This document shows, one piece after another, positions 23,775 to 34,448 of a stretch of 64,000 nucleotides of DNA. Numbering within the stretch: the stretch's first letter is position 1; each line of letters begins with the position of its first letter. Source of the DNA: Ananas comosus (taxonomy: Eukaryota; Streptophyta; Magnoliopsida; Poales; Bromeliaceae); contig NC_033623.1 in the NCBI RefSeq assembly GCF_001540865.1, positions 310,001 to 374,000 of the forward strand, read 5' to 3'. The translations under genes and the position numbers were made by a program. The notes beneath the pieces were generated by a model. The model saw only the letters and a list, made by a program, of their open reading frames with translations, searched no databases and had not been told where the DNA came from.

Positions 23775-24440
23775 GTATATAAATATTTGCAGGGTTAACA
23801 ATAAAGATGAAAGGCTCTCTCTCCTATTTCTATTTGAAAACTATTAGTAATGAAGTTTAATTATAATTTCTAACATAACATAATAGTGATATGATTATCC
23901 ATCGAACCTTGCATCAACTTAGGACTTGGCTAGATGTGGAAATTAGCCTTGAACATCACATCTGAGCACCAAGAGACAAAGAATGCAAAAAGAGACGAAA
24001 AAGCGAGGAAAATTTTCCGAACCACTAAAGAAGTTAAAGAATTTATAAAGAAATAAAATGCTTGATTATGACTTTTCTGAAAATACTAAAACGTAAGAAA
24101 GTATATGTTAAAAAAAGAACAAGAAAAAAAAATCTTTTTTTTCTCTTTGCCCAAAAAACGCTAGGGAGATAGAGTGAGAGAAAAATGGAAAGTTTCCATC
24201 ACTGTTGGAAGCAGAAGTTTCGTACGAGCCAATTGGAACTTAAGGTTTCCTATGAATTTTATTCTCATTGAAAGAATATATTTTTCTGAAACTAAGGTAT
24301 TCACTCCTATTCAAATCGGAAAACAAGCAATCAATGGTTAGAGAGGCTTACCATACCAACATGATCATATGACACTGCTCACTTCAGGAAACAGAAAAGT
24401 TTTGTGAATTAACAACATGCAGCTCACCTGATAGTAATAC

Positions 24441-24590
24441 CATGCTCAACATGAAGATGATCGCCTTAGACAAGGATATATCTGCTGGTAGTCCTCGAGG
24501 GCAATCATTCCACGATCGCGTGTCGCGCCATCTGAGGCCACCTCATCCTGATGCACGCAGCCGTGAATAGCCACAGAAGCACTACAAGGA
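24441..24590 (-). pseudogene. Invertase last-exon fragment 3, in protease spacer
   Basis: Third antisense copy of the broken invertase last exon, again lacking the middle of the exon with the same join (ATTCC next to ACGATCGCG). It lies in the spacer between protease copies 3 and 4. Confidence 0.8.
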
Positions 24591-25439
24591 AGCAGTGAGA
24601 GGTAAAGATAATATCATGAGGAGATAGGGTAAATATCATGAGGGCCCACAAATATTAATGATGTAAAATAGACTATTCCAAGCACATAAGTAAATCTTCA
24701 TGTCGAGTAGGTTATTCCAAGCACATAAGGAAATCTTCATGTCGAATAGGTTATTCCAACTTCAAACAAGGCTTTAAAGATTATTAACTTTTCAGACAAC
24801 ATTGGATACGGTTAGCCACACTTTCATTTGGATTCACAGAAGCAAGCAACAAATGGATTATTTTTGTGGACACTCCTCAGCTTTCATTTAATTTGATTTT
24901 AGTTATTTTAGCAAGCTGAATTGCCAATTTTGTTCAAATTAACCATTTTATTAGCTATCAATAGTTAATTGTTAGAAAGTTTAAACTTCCTTCACCTAAA
25001 ATTGACGGAACCAAATCATTAGTTTAGAGAAATCTCCAGTTCTTGAATGAAATAAATCAAATCAAAACAGCTGAAAGTTGAGAGCATATCAATAGAAAGA
25101 AGAAGGGAAAACAAATTTAGAAACCTATTTGAAAATAGCTTATTGGAAAAGGGATCTCAATACATTTCAACATAGAGAATCTTACAAGGGGAAAAGCTAT
25201 CAGAAGCACCTAAAAGTGTAATTTCCATGCAGTATCCTGTAATAAACAGGTTAGAATCTTGCAAGATATATTCAGCAACCCCTGATTGGTTAGCTATCCT
25301 CAAATAGCTTTCATGCAGATTCCTTTTCCCCTCTTAAACAAAGCTAGTTTATACACACACACACACACACACAGATACACACCATTCACTCCAAGTTCTT
25401 TTACCTTCCTGACCCAACTCTTTCTCCCTTATCAACACT

Positions 25440-27111
25440 ATGGCTCAAATGATCCATGGCTTCATCATTCTTTTTGCTTTGTTCCTTCTAGTCGTAGCCC
25501 TCACAATGAGCCCTGCCTTTGCTGAACAACCGGACCAAGGCGAAGGTGAAGGCCTTACTCTAGAGCTCATCCATAGATACTCCATCCACTCCCCACTGTA
25601 CTCCCCCAATCTCACGACGGCTGAAAAGATCAAACAGCTCATCAAGATCTCCGACCGCCGATCTCTTGAGATCGGTTTGTCGCTGGCCAACAAGTCCCGC
25701 ATGATGGGGGTGCGGCCCGTCGTGGCGCACAACAACTGGGTGTACATGGTGAAGCTCGGCATAGGGACCCCTCCGACGTTCACCAACTTGGATTTTGACA
25801 CCGGGAGCAGCTTCATGTGGACGCAGTGCGCGCCGTGCCGCAGGCAGTTTGTGCAGACGCCACCACTGTATCACCCGATCCAATCCAGCACATACCGTGC
25901 ACTTCCTTGTGACCACTTCTTCTGTACTGGCCTTCCCTGCATCGGTAACCTGTGCCACTATGATCTCTCGTATGTGGCCCTCCAAAGAGCCTTTTCTCTT
26001 CTTAGACCATTTAAATGTTTATCAACAATGTTTTTACTTGTTTGATTTGGCTTTTGAGGTTACTGCTTGCCCCACAAGTTGAAGCTCAGTTTAGCTTCTT
26101 GACACAGCAGAAGAGTTTTTTTTTTCCCCTCCAATTGTATAACAAATTCTCTTACTGATTCAAAGATAATTGCTTCACGGATAAATAGGCACACAATCTT
26201 GTTTGGCCTAGCTTTTCGAATCAAAGCTTCTATTTATTGACTTCAATTCAGTGAAAGTTCGTGTCACCAGATTCATTCTTGTCAGGTACATTGACGGCAC
26301 CAACACTAAAGGGTACCTAGTGGCAGATCGCTTCACGTTCGCATCCAATCTTGGCAACCGTTCGGAGGTAGTCAACAACGTGGTCTTCGGTTGCTCCAAA
26401 GAGAGCAGCCCGGACATGTATCCCCATGGCACGGCAGTTAGTGGGATCATCGGCATGGGCACCGACGCACGGTCCTTCCTGATGCAGCTTGGAGACCGAG
26501 CAAAAGGCCGCTTCTCGTACTGCCTAGTCCCTCTAGAACACACTGGCCACAGCTACCTTCGATTTGGAACCGACATCGAACATATAAGACATGCACAAAC
26601 CACACCTCTCCTATCACATCACAACAGCGATCATTATTTTCTCGACCTTGAGGATCTCAGCGTCAACGGTCGGTTGCTTCATCTGCCCTCAGATACTTTC
26701 AAGATAAACCCCGACGGAACAGGCGGTTGCCTCATAGACACGGGTGCGTGGATCAATCTCATGGTCAAGAACGCATTCAACGCTTTGGTTCATTCTTTGG
26801 AGGAGCATTTTCAAAGGCATAACCTTAGAAAGGTTAAGGATCCGCATCAAACGAATTTGAGACTGTGTTACAAAAAGCCGAGGGGGTTCTCATCATACCC
26901 GGCCATCGGGTTTCACCTCCGAGGATCTGTTCTTCGGCCGAAGCCCAAGAACTTCTTCTACGTCAATGAAGCGGAGGGTAGGTTCTGTTTGTCCATTAAG
27001 GAAGCACAGCGTACAATCATCGGGACTTTTCTGCAGCAAAACCACCGGATGGTGTTCGACATTCGAAAGCGCCGGCTAACATTTGCCGAAGAGAATTGTG
27101 CTCGGGATTGA
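25440..27111 (+). CDS. Nepenthesin/CDR1-type aspartic protease, copy 4
   Basis: Exons 25440-25969 and 26286-27111 join in frame to 451 residues. Signal peptide about 1-22, short acidic linker (DQGEGEG), pro-segment ELIHRYSIHSPLYSP, first catalytic aspartate D120 (DTGSSF), nepenthesin cysteine insert (QCAPC, LPCDHFFC, LPCIGNLC), flap YIDGTNTKGYLVADRF, second catalytic aspartate about D328 (DTGAW), and the closing block QQNHRMVFDIRKRRLTF. All catalytic parts and cysteines seen in copy 1 are kept, so it is likely active. It lies tail to tail with the intact invertase gene, with about 780 bases between the two stop codons, which hold A- and T-runs. Confidence 0.9.
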
Positions 27112-27335
27112 GTAAATAAATGTTTGCAAGGTTAATAATAAAAACGAAAGGCTCTTTCGAGTTTCTATTTGAAAACTATTAGTAATAAAAGTTTAATTAC
27201 AATTTCTAAGTTCTAACATGAAAGTTCAAAAAAAAAAAAAAAATCTGTCGAACCTCACATTAACTAAGGACTGGTCTACATGAGGAAATTAGTCTTCAGC
27301 GTCACATTTGAGCACCAAGAGAGAAAGAACAAAAG

Positions 27336-27371
<36 letters not shown>

Positions 27372-27887
27372 CACAAAAGAGATTTTTTTTTTCCGAACCA
27401 CTAAAGGAGTTAAAGAAATTGCAAAGAAATAAAATGTGATGATCATGACTTTCCTGGAAATATTTAAATGTAAAAAATTACATGTTAAAGAAAAAGAAAA
27501 AGAAATCTTGTTTTTTCCTGCACACAGAATTGTTTTTTTTTTTTTGGCCAAAAAAAAAAAAAAAAACAGAGAGATAGAGTGAAAGAAAATGAAAAAAATT
27601 CCATCACATTTGAAGTGGAAGTTTCATACTTGTAACAAATTTACCAAAAGTCACGCAAAATGCAGCATATTGGAACTAAGGGTATCCTATGAATTTTATC
27701 ATCATTGAAGAATATATTTTTCCGGACTAAGGCACTAAGGCATTCTCACACCTATTCAAAACTGAAAACAAGTACACAATTGTTAGCAAGGCCTATTGTA
27801 CCAACATGATCTTATGACGCTACTCACTTCAAGAAACAGAAAAATTTCGTATAGTAACATGCAGCTCACCTGAGCATAACGCGGTGC

Positions 27888-30800
27888 TCAACATGAAGAC
27901 GATCGCCTCAGACAAGGCTGCGTCTGCTGGTACTCCTCAAGGGCGATCATTCCCAGATGGGTCGGGTCGTCGAGCATCGCCTTGGCCACGAGGTAGCCGG
28001 CGATGGACCACGTCTGGAACTTGCGCGCCTGCTTCCCCACGTACCGCCCCAGCTTTCCGTCATAGTACTCGGGCCAGCTGTCCTTCAACATCCTGCTCTC
28101 CGCCAGCTCAATCGCACGTCGCGCCATTTGAGGCCGCCCCGTCTTGATGCATGCAGCCGTGAATACCCACAGAAGCACTGTAAGGAAGCAGTGCGAGGTA
28201 AAGATAATATCATTAGAGTCCACTGAGATTAATTATGTGCATGAGTTAAAAGTAGCCAATTTGCAAACAGTGCAAAAACTGGATTTTGCACACACATTTT
28301 GAAGATAGACCTCAAATGCTGTGTGGCAAAATAATAAGCTCTTTAGCACAATTATTTTGCATTAACTATAACTATTTATATGCCTTTTGTTGAAGAATAA
28401 ATACAACAGTTGGAATAGGCTTGTCAACGGAACTCAAAAAATGAAGTGCTACCAGCATGGATGCCAAAGATGATCAGCTTCAGTTGGTGTGAATGGTATT
28501 TCCTAAATACAAATAATTTTTCACGCTGAAACTTTAGAGTGAATACTTACTCAGCAAGCAGTTTTTTTCTCTGCTTCCTGTATCTCAAATTTCAGAGAGT
28601 TACAACCACTTTATCGATAGAACACACGAGCTTTCTCCAAGAAGCACTTAAAATAGGTCATATCAAATATTGTGAATGTTTGTTAGCTATGTTATCAAAT
28701 TATCAGACTGGTATTTTTATTGATCATTTTTTCCATTTAAAATACTGTGACACTATATAGTTATCGAGACTCTCACCTGGCCAAGAGCCTCCATTATGAT
28801 AGCTCCACCTAGTATTCTTTGGATCGCACCCAGTGGTGATTTGCCAGTCATGACCTTCTATGGCTGGATAGCAAACTTTCAAAGGCATTTCCCCAATCAA
28901 CTCTGTCCATCTTGCCTCAAAAAGATCCATTATGGCTGCAGCTTGTTCTGGAGTTGCCAATGAGGATAAAATCGCAAGGCAGTTTCCCAAGCAGAACCAG
29001 CGGAAGTCCATTCTGGCAGGACTGACATTCCCAATGAAGTAACCACCCTGATTCGGCATAAAATCGAATACCCATTCAGGGAGAGAATCGGGCATCACAT
29101 TAAATTTGTTCACGGCAGTGTGAGAGTACTCCTCTGTCTTGTAACGGTAAATGACATTAAGCTGATGAAAGTCAAGCCAGAAGTAAGTTCGTAAGTGATA
29201 GCTTAGGGCTTGAAGCCGTTTTGTAATTGGTTCCACAAATAGCTTTCCCTCATTGTCTTGCTTTAGCATAATCAATGCACATCTTAGGGCCATAAAGAAT
29301 AGAGCTTGTATTTCAATTGGATAACCATAAATTCCCTGCACATACGGATTTCGATCAGCACAGAAGTAAAACACTTAAAGAATTCTCTTCAACAGAATGC
29401 GACCCATTTCACATGGTTAGGATCATTTGACAGCAAAGGGATAAACAATGCATGGAAATTAATAAATGTTAAACATCTAAAACAATGCACCGGACACCAC
29501 AACACCTCATTCTATTTGTCATTTATCAGAACAATGTGCACCAAAATCAATTCAATTTTTCTCCCTCTTCAGGGTCAGTTCATTCTAAACTTAATGTCTA
29601 AGCAGACGTTAGGTCTAATTTCTAGTTGTTACTGTTCCAAATATTAAGAGTCTCACCATTCTGCGATCAACCATACAACACCCATCGGCACAAAGCAAGG
29701 TAGGAAATGTATCAAATCCATCAGACAGACACAGCATTAGAATAAGTCTCATTCCTCTTTGGCAGTCGGGCATTTCAGCCAAGGATGAGTCCCCAGTAGA
29801 CTTTGTGTAAGCACGAAGTAATATTATCCACCAAAAAACGGAATCTACCGGCGCAACTCTTCCAATAGCACTACCCCCAAAATCAGCTAATAGCTCTTCA
29901 CGATGGGTTATAGGATTACGAAGAACTTTGAAACTCGCTGGCATCACGCCTGCACCTAGCTTGAATTTGTCAATCATCTTCTCCCATAATTGGAGGCGGA
30001 GAGTCGTTAGGAGAAAGTTCTTGACTATTTCTGGCTCACCATTCATCAGAAACGCCAAGCCGCTAGGAATGAAGTCCCTCACAAAAACCTAGAAGAAGAA
30101 ATCAAATTAGAACTTCCGTTTCAGGACTCTATTGCAGCTCCTAACCCAAAAAAAAAAGTTAGCCAGACATGGGCGGCCAAGGAAAGGATTAGCTAACTTG
30201 TAGAGTAAATATATCACTGCACAAAATGGAAACTTGTGAGCTCCCAGAATCTACCGATGCAAGTTTGTAGAGGACTAATCAAGATGCAAAAACATGCTGT
30301 AAATCAGGTTATATCAGCCCTACAGTTCAGATAAATTACCGTGCCGTCCAACACAATAGGCATCAGTCAGGTAGACAGACCAATCAATGTAAAGATTAAT
30401 GGGATAAAAGTCTGAATACCATGGTGAGAATCCAATGTAATTATTCAAGATACAGTTGATGCATGCCTGTTAATGTTTCTTCACATTCGATTATTCAAAA
30501 ACAAGCAAGAAAATGATACCCAAATAGGAATGGTGTTCACTCAGCAAAACACATGCAACTGGACAGGTTATACAGGAAGTAAATTAGAAAATAGCTTAAA
30601 AGATGCATCTAAACCAATGTAATTGAACTGGAAAAAAAAAAAAAAATAGTTGCTCCATTTCAAATGTGACAGAGAAATATTATCTGAAATTAACAAACTA
30701 ACTCAATTATTAGTTCAAAAGAAAGCAGCAAAACCTGATTATAATTAAGTGCATCTTCAGAATGGTCCGCCGCAGCAATTGTTCCAACTGGTTGACCTCT

Positions 30801-31154
30801 ATAGTACACCAATGAGCGCTTTAAGGCTTCCCAAGCTTCAGTTCTGATTAAATGTGTGTCAAAGCTATTGAGATTTGGAGTGTTCGAGAAAGATCCCTTG
30901 ACAGGAGAACCTACATCCTCTGGAACATCCTCAATTCTTACATTCTCAAGGTGCTTGGAAATATAGTGGTGGGATCTACTGGCAAGAGAAATATCAAGAA
31001 AGGACTTCGCTTCACAAGATACGTGACGCTCAATGTTAAGCAATCTTGTCCTATCTTCGAATTTTGAGAGAGCGGACTCAGCTACAGATGGTGATGGCTC
31101 ATCCATTTTGTTGTCACTGATTGGTGGTGAATCCATATTAGCTGAAGGCAGCAT
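27888..31154 (-). CDS. Alkaline/neutral invertase, cytosolic type (GH100)
   Basis: Exons in transcript order 31154-30735, 30088-29657, 29335-28777 and 28177-27888 join in frame to 566 residues (a second in-frame ATG at 31136 would give 560). Landmarks: [39 protein letters not shown] (about 142), [16 protein letters not shown] with the presumed catalytic D222, [47 protein letters not shown], and the C-terminal [20 protein letters not shown]. This is the GH100 fold that splits sucrose into glucose and fructose at neutral pH. No transit peptide is evident, fitting the cytosolic CINV group. Exon 2 carries changes at usually invariant places: LGAGV for LGEGV, DFGGS for DFGES and VDSVFWW for VDSGFWW. 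Its last exon is the source of the fragments in the protease array. Confidence 0.93.
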
Positions 31155-32759
31155 TGATGGTTGATATTAAGAGTTCACTACTTTCCAACAATCGAGATGT
31201 CTGCATGCTCACAGAGCATGAAAATGATTAGATAAAAAGTGGTAGCATCCACATTGAAAAGCAACAATGCACAAAGAAAAAGGGAACTGCTAAGTTCGTT
31301 CATTATACCACATATTTTACTTCAGTGAAACGGTACTGCATGATATTGCATGATTTTCCTAGAAGGAAATAGCTGAAATGGCAAAAGCTACAGTGGTAGT
31401 ATTAGTATCTACGGTACAGGAATAAGGACTAACAATGTAATTTCCTATTTGGCAAGCCAAGAAGACTCATATACATTACCTTGTTTCAAGCTCAGCAAAA
31501 TTCTCAAAACTACTTATGTTCCTGCTTGGTTTAAATTCATTGACCACATGATAAATAAAAATTGTGGAAGAAATTCTTATACATAACCTTTTCTTTTTCA
31601 TCAGTTTAATAACCTTTCGGAGTTGCATCACATGATTTATACCAGAGTAAACATGTAAAAAGAAAATAGCAGGGTGAGTGCAAGTAATTCTTTCCATGAT
31701 CCATTCTCTTCTGTCTAATTAGGTAAATCCATTGCAGCAGCCTTAATATCAAGGAAATAGTAACCGGTTCACTAAACTGAAATCATATATCGGCAGAGAT
31801 AATACTTAAAATTCAAAGCATTCATGAACAAGCACTGCAAGAACCTAATATCAATGCAAAATAAATCAGAAGAATCCATAAAATGAAGAATCACCCTTAA
31901 GAAACTCTATGCACGATACAACTAGGAAGCAATTGGTATTGAGACACATTCAAGACTACTGAGCTGAAAACAAACAGAGATACTTTGTTTTATTCATGGA
32001 CAGGAAACCGCTCAACAACAGCATGCAAGTTTATGCCTGAAACGACAAGAGATTAATGCTAATGCAAATTACATTATGAGAATCCAAAATTATAGATAAG
32101 AACTACTAAAACGATAAGTTAAGAACCTATATGCATACTAAAATCTAGAGGTCGAGAAGTATTTGAGGACATGAGCTAAAAAGGAAAGATAGAATTCCCG
32201 TTTGATTTGTGAACAAGAATCGAACAATAACAACCCTATTTCCATATCCAAATTTGCAAGAAACGATAAGAAACTAATCCGAATGCAGTATGAGCATCCA
32301 AAATGAAAGATAAGAACTCCTGAAGAAAGATACTGAAGAACCTTAAAAAAAGAGAACAGAGTCGCCTCATTCGATTTGTGAACAATAACTGACCAACAAC
32401 AACAACAACAACATCTCGATATCATTCATAATTTGCAAAAAAAAGGGCAAGAAGCCAACACTAATGTAAATTACATTGCAAGAAATCCTTAAATAAACAT
32501 AAGAACTCCTAAAAAGTTACTAAAACCTAGAGATGACGATCGAAAACTAGGCGCATTCGAGAAAGATGAGCTGAGAATGAGCAGAGTCGCGTAGTTCGAG
32601 CGATCCACCTGCGTCGTTGCGATCGGAGACGAGAGCGAGTGCTACGATCGAAGAGAGTGGGAGCTAGGGTTTCGATCGAAACCCTAGAGCGGGGACGGAG
32701 ACGAGGGGGAGGGGGAGGAGCATCGAGAGGGAGCGAGCTACGTTTGTGTGAACTTTTAT

Positions 32760-32760
<1 letters not shown>
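31155..32760 (-). promoter_or_regulatory. Invertase 5' leader region and promoter
   Basis: No further coding exon is seen. The distance and the GC-rich block at about 32580-32740, with AAACCCTAG-like boxes on both strands near 32665-32690, suggest that transcription starts near 32.7 kb and that one or more introns lie in the 5' untranslated region. A (GA)n run follows at 32761-32785. Confidence 0.45.

Positions 32761-32785
<25 letters not shown>
32761..32785. repeat. (GA)n microsatellite
   Basis: Twelve GA units just upstream of the presumed invertase transcription start. GA/CT repeats in this position are frequent in plant promoters and may bind BPC-type factors. Confidence 0.8.
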
Positions 32786-32790
<5 letters not shown>

Positions 32791-32989
32791 CGGGGAGGGA
32801 GAGAGGGAGTGGCAACTTATACGTGAGGGGTGGGAGACCGGCTATAGCCGGTGGATTTGGCGGTGCGGTTACCGGATGTAGCCGGTACGGTTTCTTGGAA
32901 AGGTTAAAAAGGCGGGGATTGAGAAATTATTTCGTGCGCTTGGTTCACCGTACCCATCTGTAGACCTCAGAACTATAAACGCTCTTATC

Positions 32990-34448
32990 AGCATTTTATA
33001 CGACGGTTCACCAATGATGTGGTGAACAGGGTCCACGGGTTGTTTTCCCTCCGATTGGAATATTGTGGTTCGTCGGATTTACTCGTTGGAGTGCATCGGA
33101 GCCGTTCGCTTTCCCGGAACTCTGGTTCGTAATAATTTAAATGCTTCCACACTACAGGGGTAGAATGGTAAATTCGGTCGAATGAGTTGTGCCAAACAAC
33201 TGTCGCGGAGTGTTGTAGCCTTTGTAAATCGCATTAATTAATTAATAAACTTTTGAACTAATTGCACTTAGTAATGACTAATGAGTATTGAACTACATAT
33301 TAACTTATGTTTATTATTTAAATATGAAAAAAAAAAAATAAACCACGTATATTAGATGTAGCCCAAATAGTAAAAAAGATCACCCAAATCTGAAAATAAA
33401 ATTTTCATTAAAATCAAAAACTCTTTTTTTTGCTTAAACCTTGTCCCTATTTACATTAAAAAAAATCCTAATTTTGCTTTAAATGAAATTCTAAGATCTT
33501 AGTGAAATTATTTTATTATAAATATGTCTGATTCTAATTTAAAATTTTTAAAATCAAATTCATAATTTTTAATAATTTATTTCACATTAAAAAAATCTAC
33601 AAAAATAAGAAAAAAATCTCTATAATAAATTAACAAAAATAGTAAATTTAAATGTAAAAAAAAAATTATATATTATATTTTGATTTTTTCGCTGCACCAG
33701 ATGGAATCCATTTGTGCTTCGCTGGGTGCGAATCTATCCGTCAAATACGTGATTGGGAAACATTTTGTCACAATACTAGAAAAGTGTTACAAAATCCTAC
33801 TTAATGACACAAAAAAAAAAAAAAAAAAAATCTTCTAGTATACTATAAAAATTCTTTCATTTGTTGTTGTGGTTGAACTTCGTATCATTTCTCGCGATTT
33901 ACAGTTGGTTCGACACCAAAGTTTTTCAAACACTAATAGATAAAACAGCGATCGAACAAAAATATATAAAAATGTGCTTCTCTGTTCGGATATAGAATCG
34001 TAAAAATTATACCGTAATCGTCTAATTTCGATATTTGCAACGTAATATTACATACATAAACTATTCTTTTATCGTAATTTCTCACAACATGTAACGTAAT
34101 TTCAGCACTTCATTTATCGTAATTTCTCACGACACGTAACGTAATCTCAACACTTCATTACAAAAAGCCATTATTAAGGAAAGTACCAATTGCATACAAT
34201 ATACTATTGAGATAATGCAATGGAACAAAAATAGGGAGAAAGAAGCATGATAAAAGAGCTATTTATTGATGAACAATTGTTGAACAAATGAGTGCATGAT
34301 TACAACTAAAAAATTTCCTCTCACCTTTATTCTACTCTTTAAGGACCTTTAATTTTGTAAAATAGATTTAACCTGAAAAAAATGATTCGCCTCGAATCAA
34401 CAATTCTATGTTTTTAGAGTTGTTGATAACTTGTCGCAAACTCGTAGA
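32990..34448. other. AT-rich intergenic stretch
   Basis: No coding potential or complete element recognised. Around 34070-34160 a short unit (TTTATCGTAATTTCTCAC followed by ACACGTAACGTAAT-like sequence) is repeated twice. The part next to 34448 is ATP sulfurylase 3' untranslated sequence. Confidence 0.6.

Larger units (their letters stand above)
14895..27260 (+). repeat. Tandem array of four aspartic protease units
   Basis: Start codons at 15005, 18202, 21742 and 25440 give unit lengths of about 3.2, 3.5 and 3.7 kb. The extra length of the later units is partly a 153-base assembly duplication and a roughly 0.4-kb retroelement insertion. Each unit contains the protease gene and a long AT-rich spacer with recognisable shared blocks, such as ACAGAGAGATAGAGTGA after the gene and GATTGGTTAGCTATCCTCAA before the next. 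The first three spacers also hold an antisense fragment of invertase. Copy 1 has no upstream spacer, so the array's left edge lies at the foldback element. Confidence 0.88.

Noticed and set aside
32761..32963. Frame beginning with Arg-Glu repeats
   Set aside because: It is a translation of the (GA)n microsatellite and the invertase promoter.
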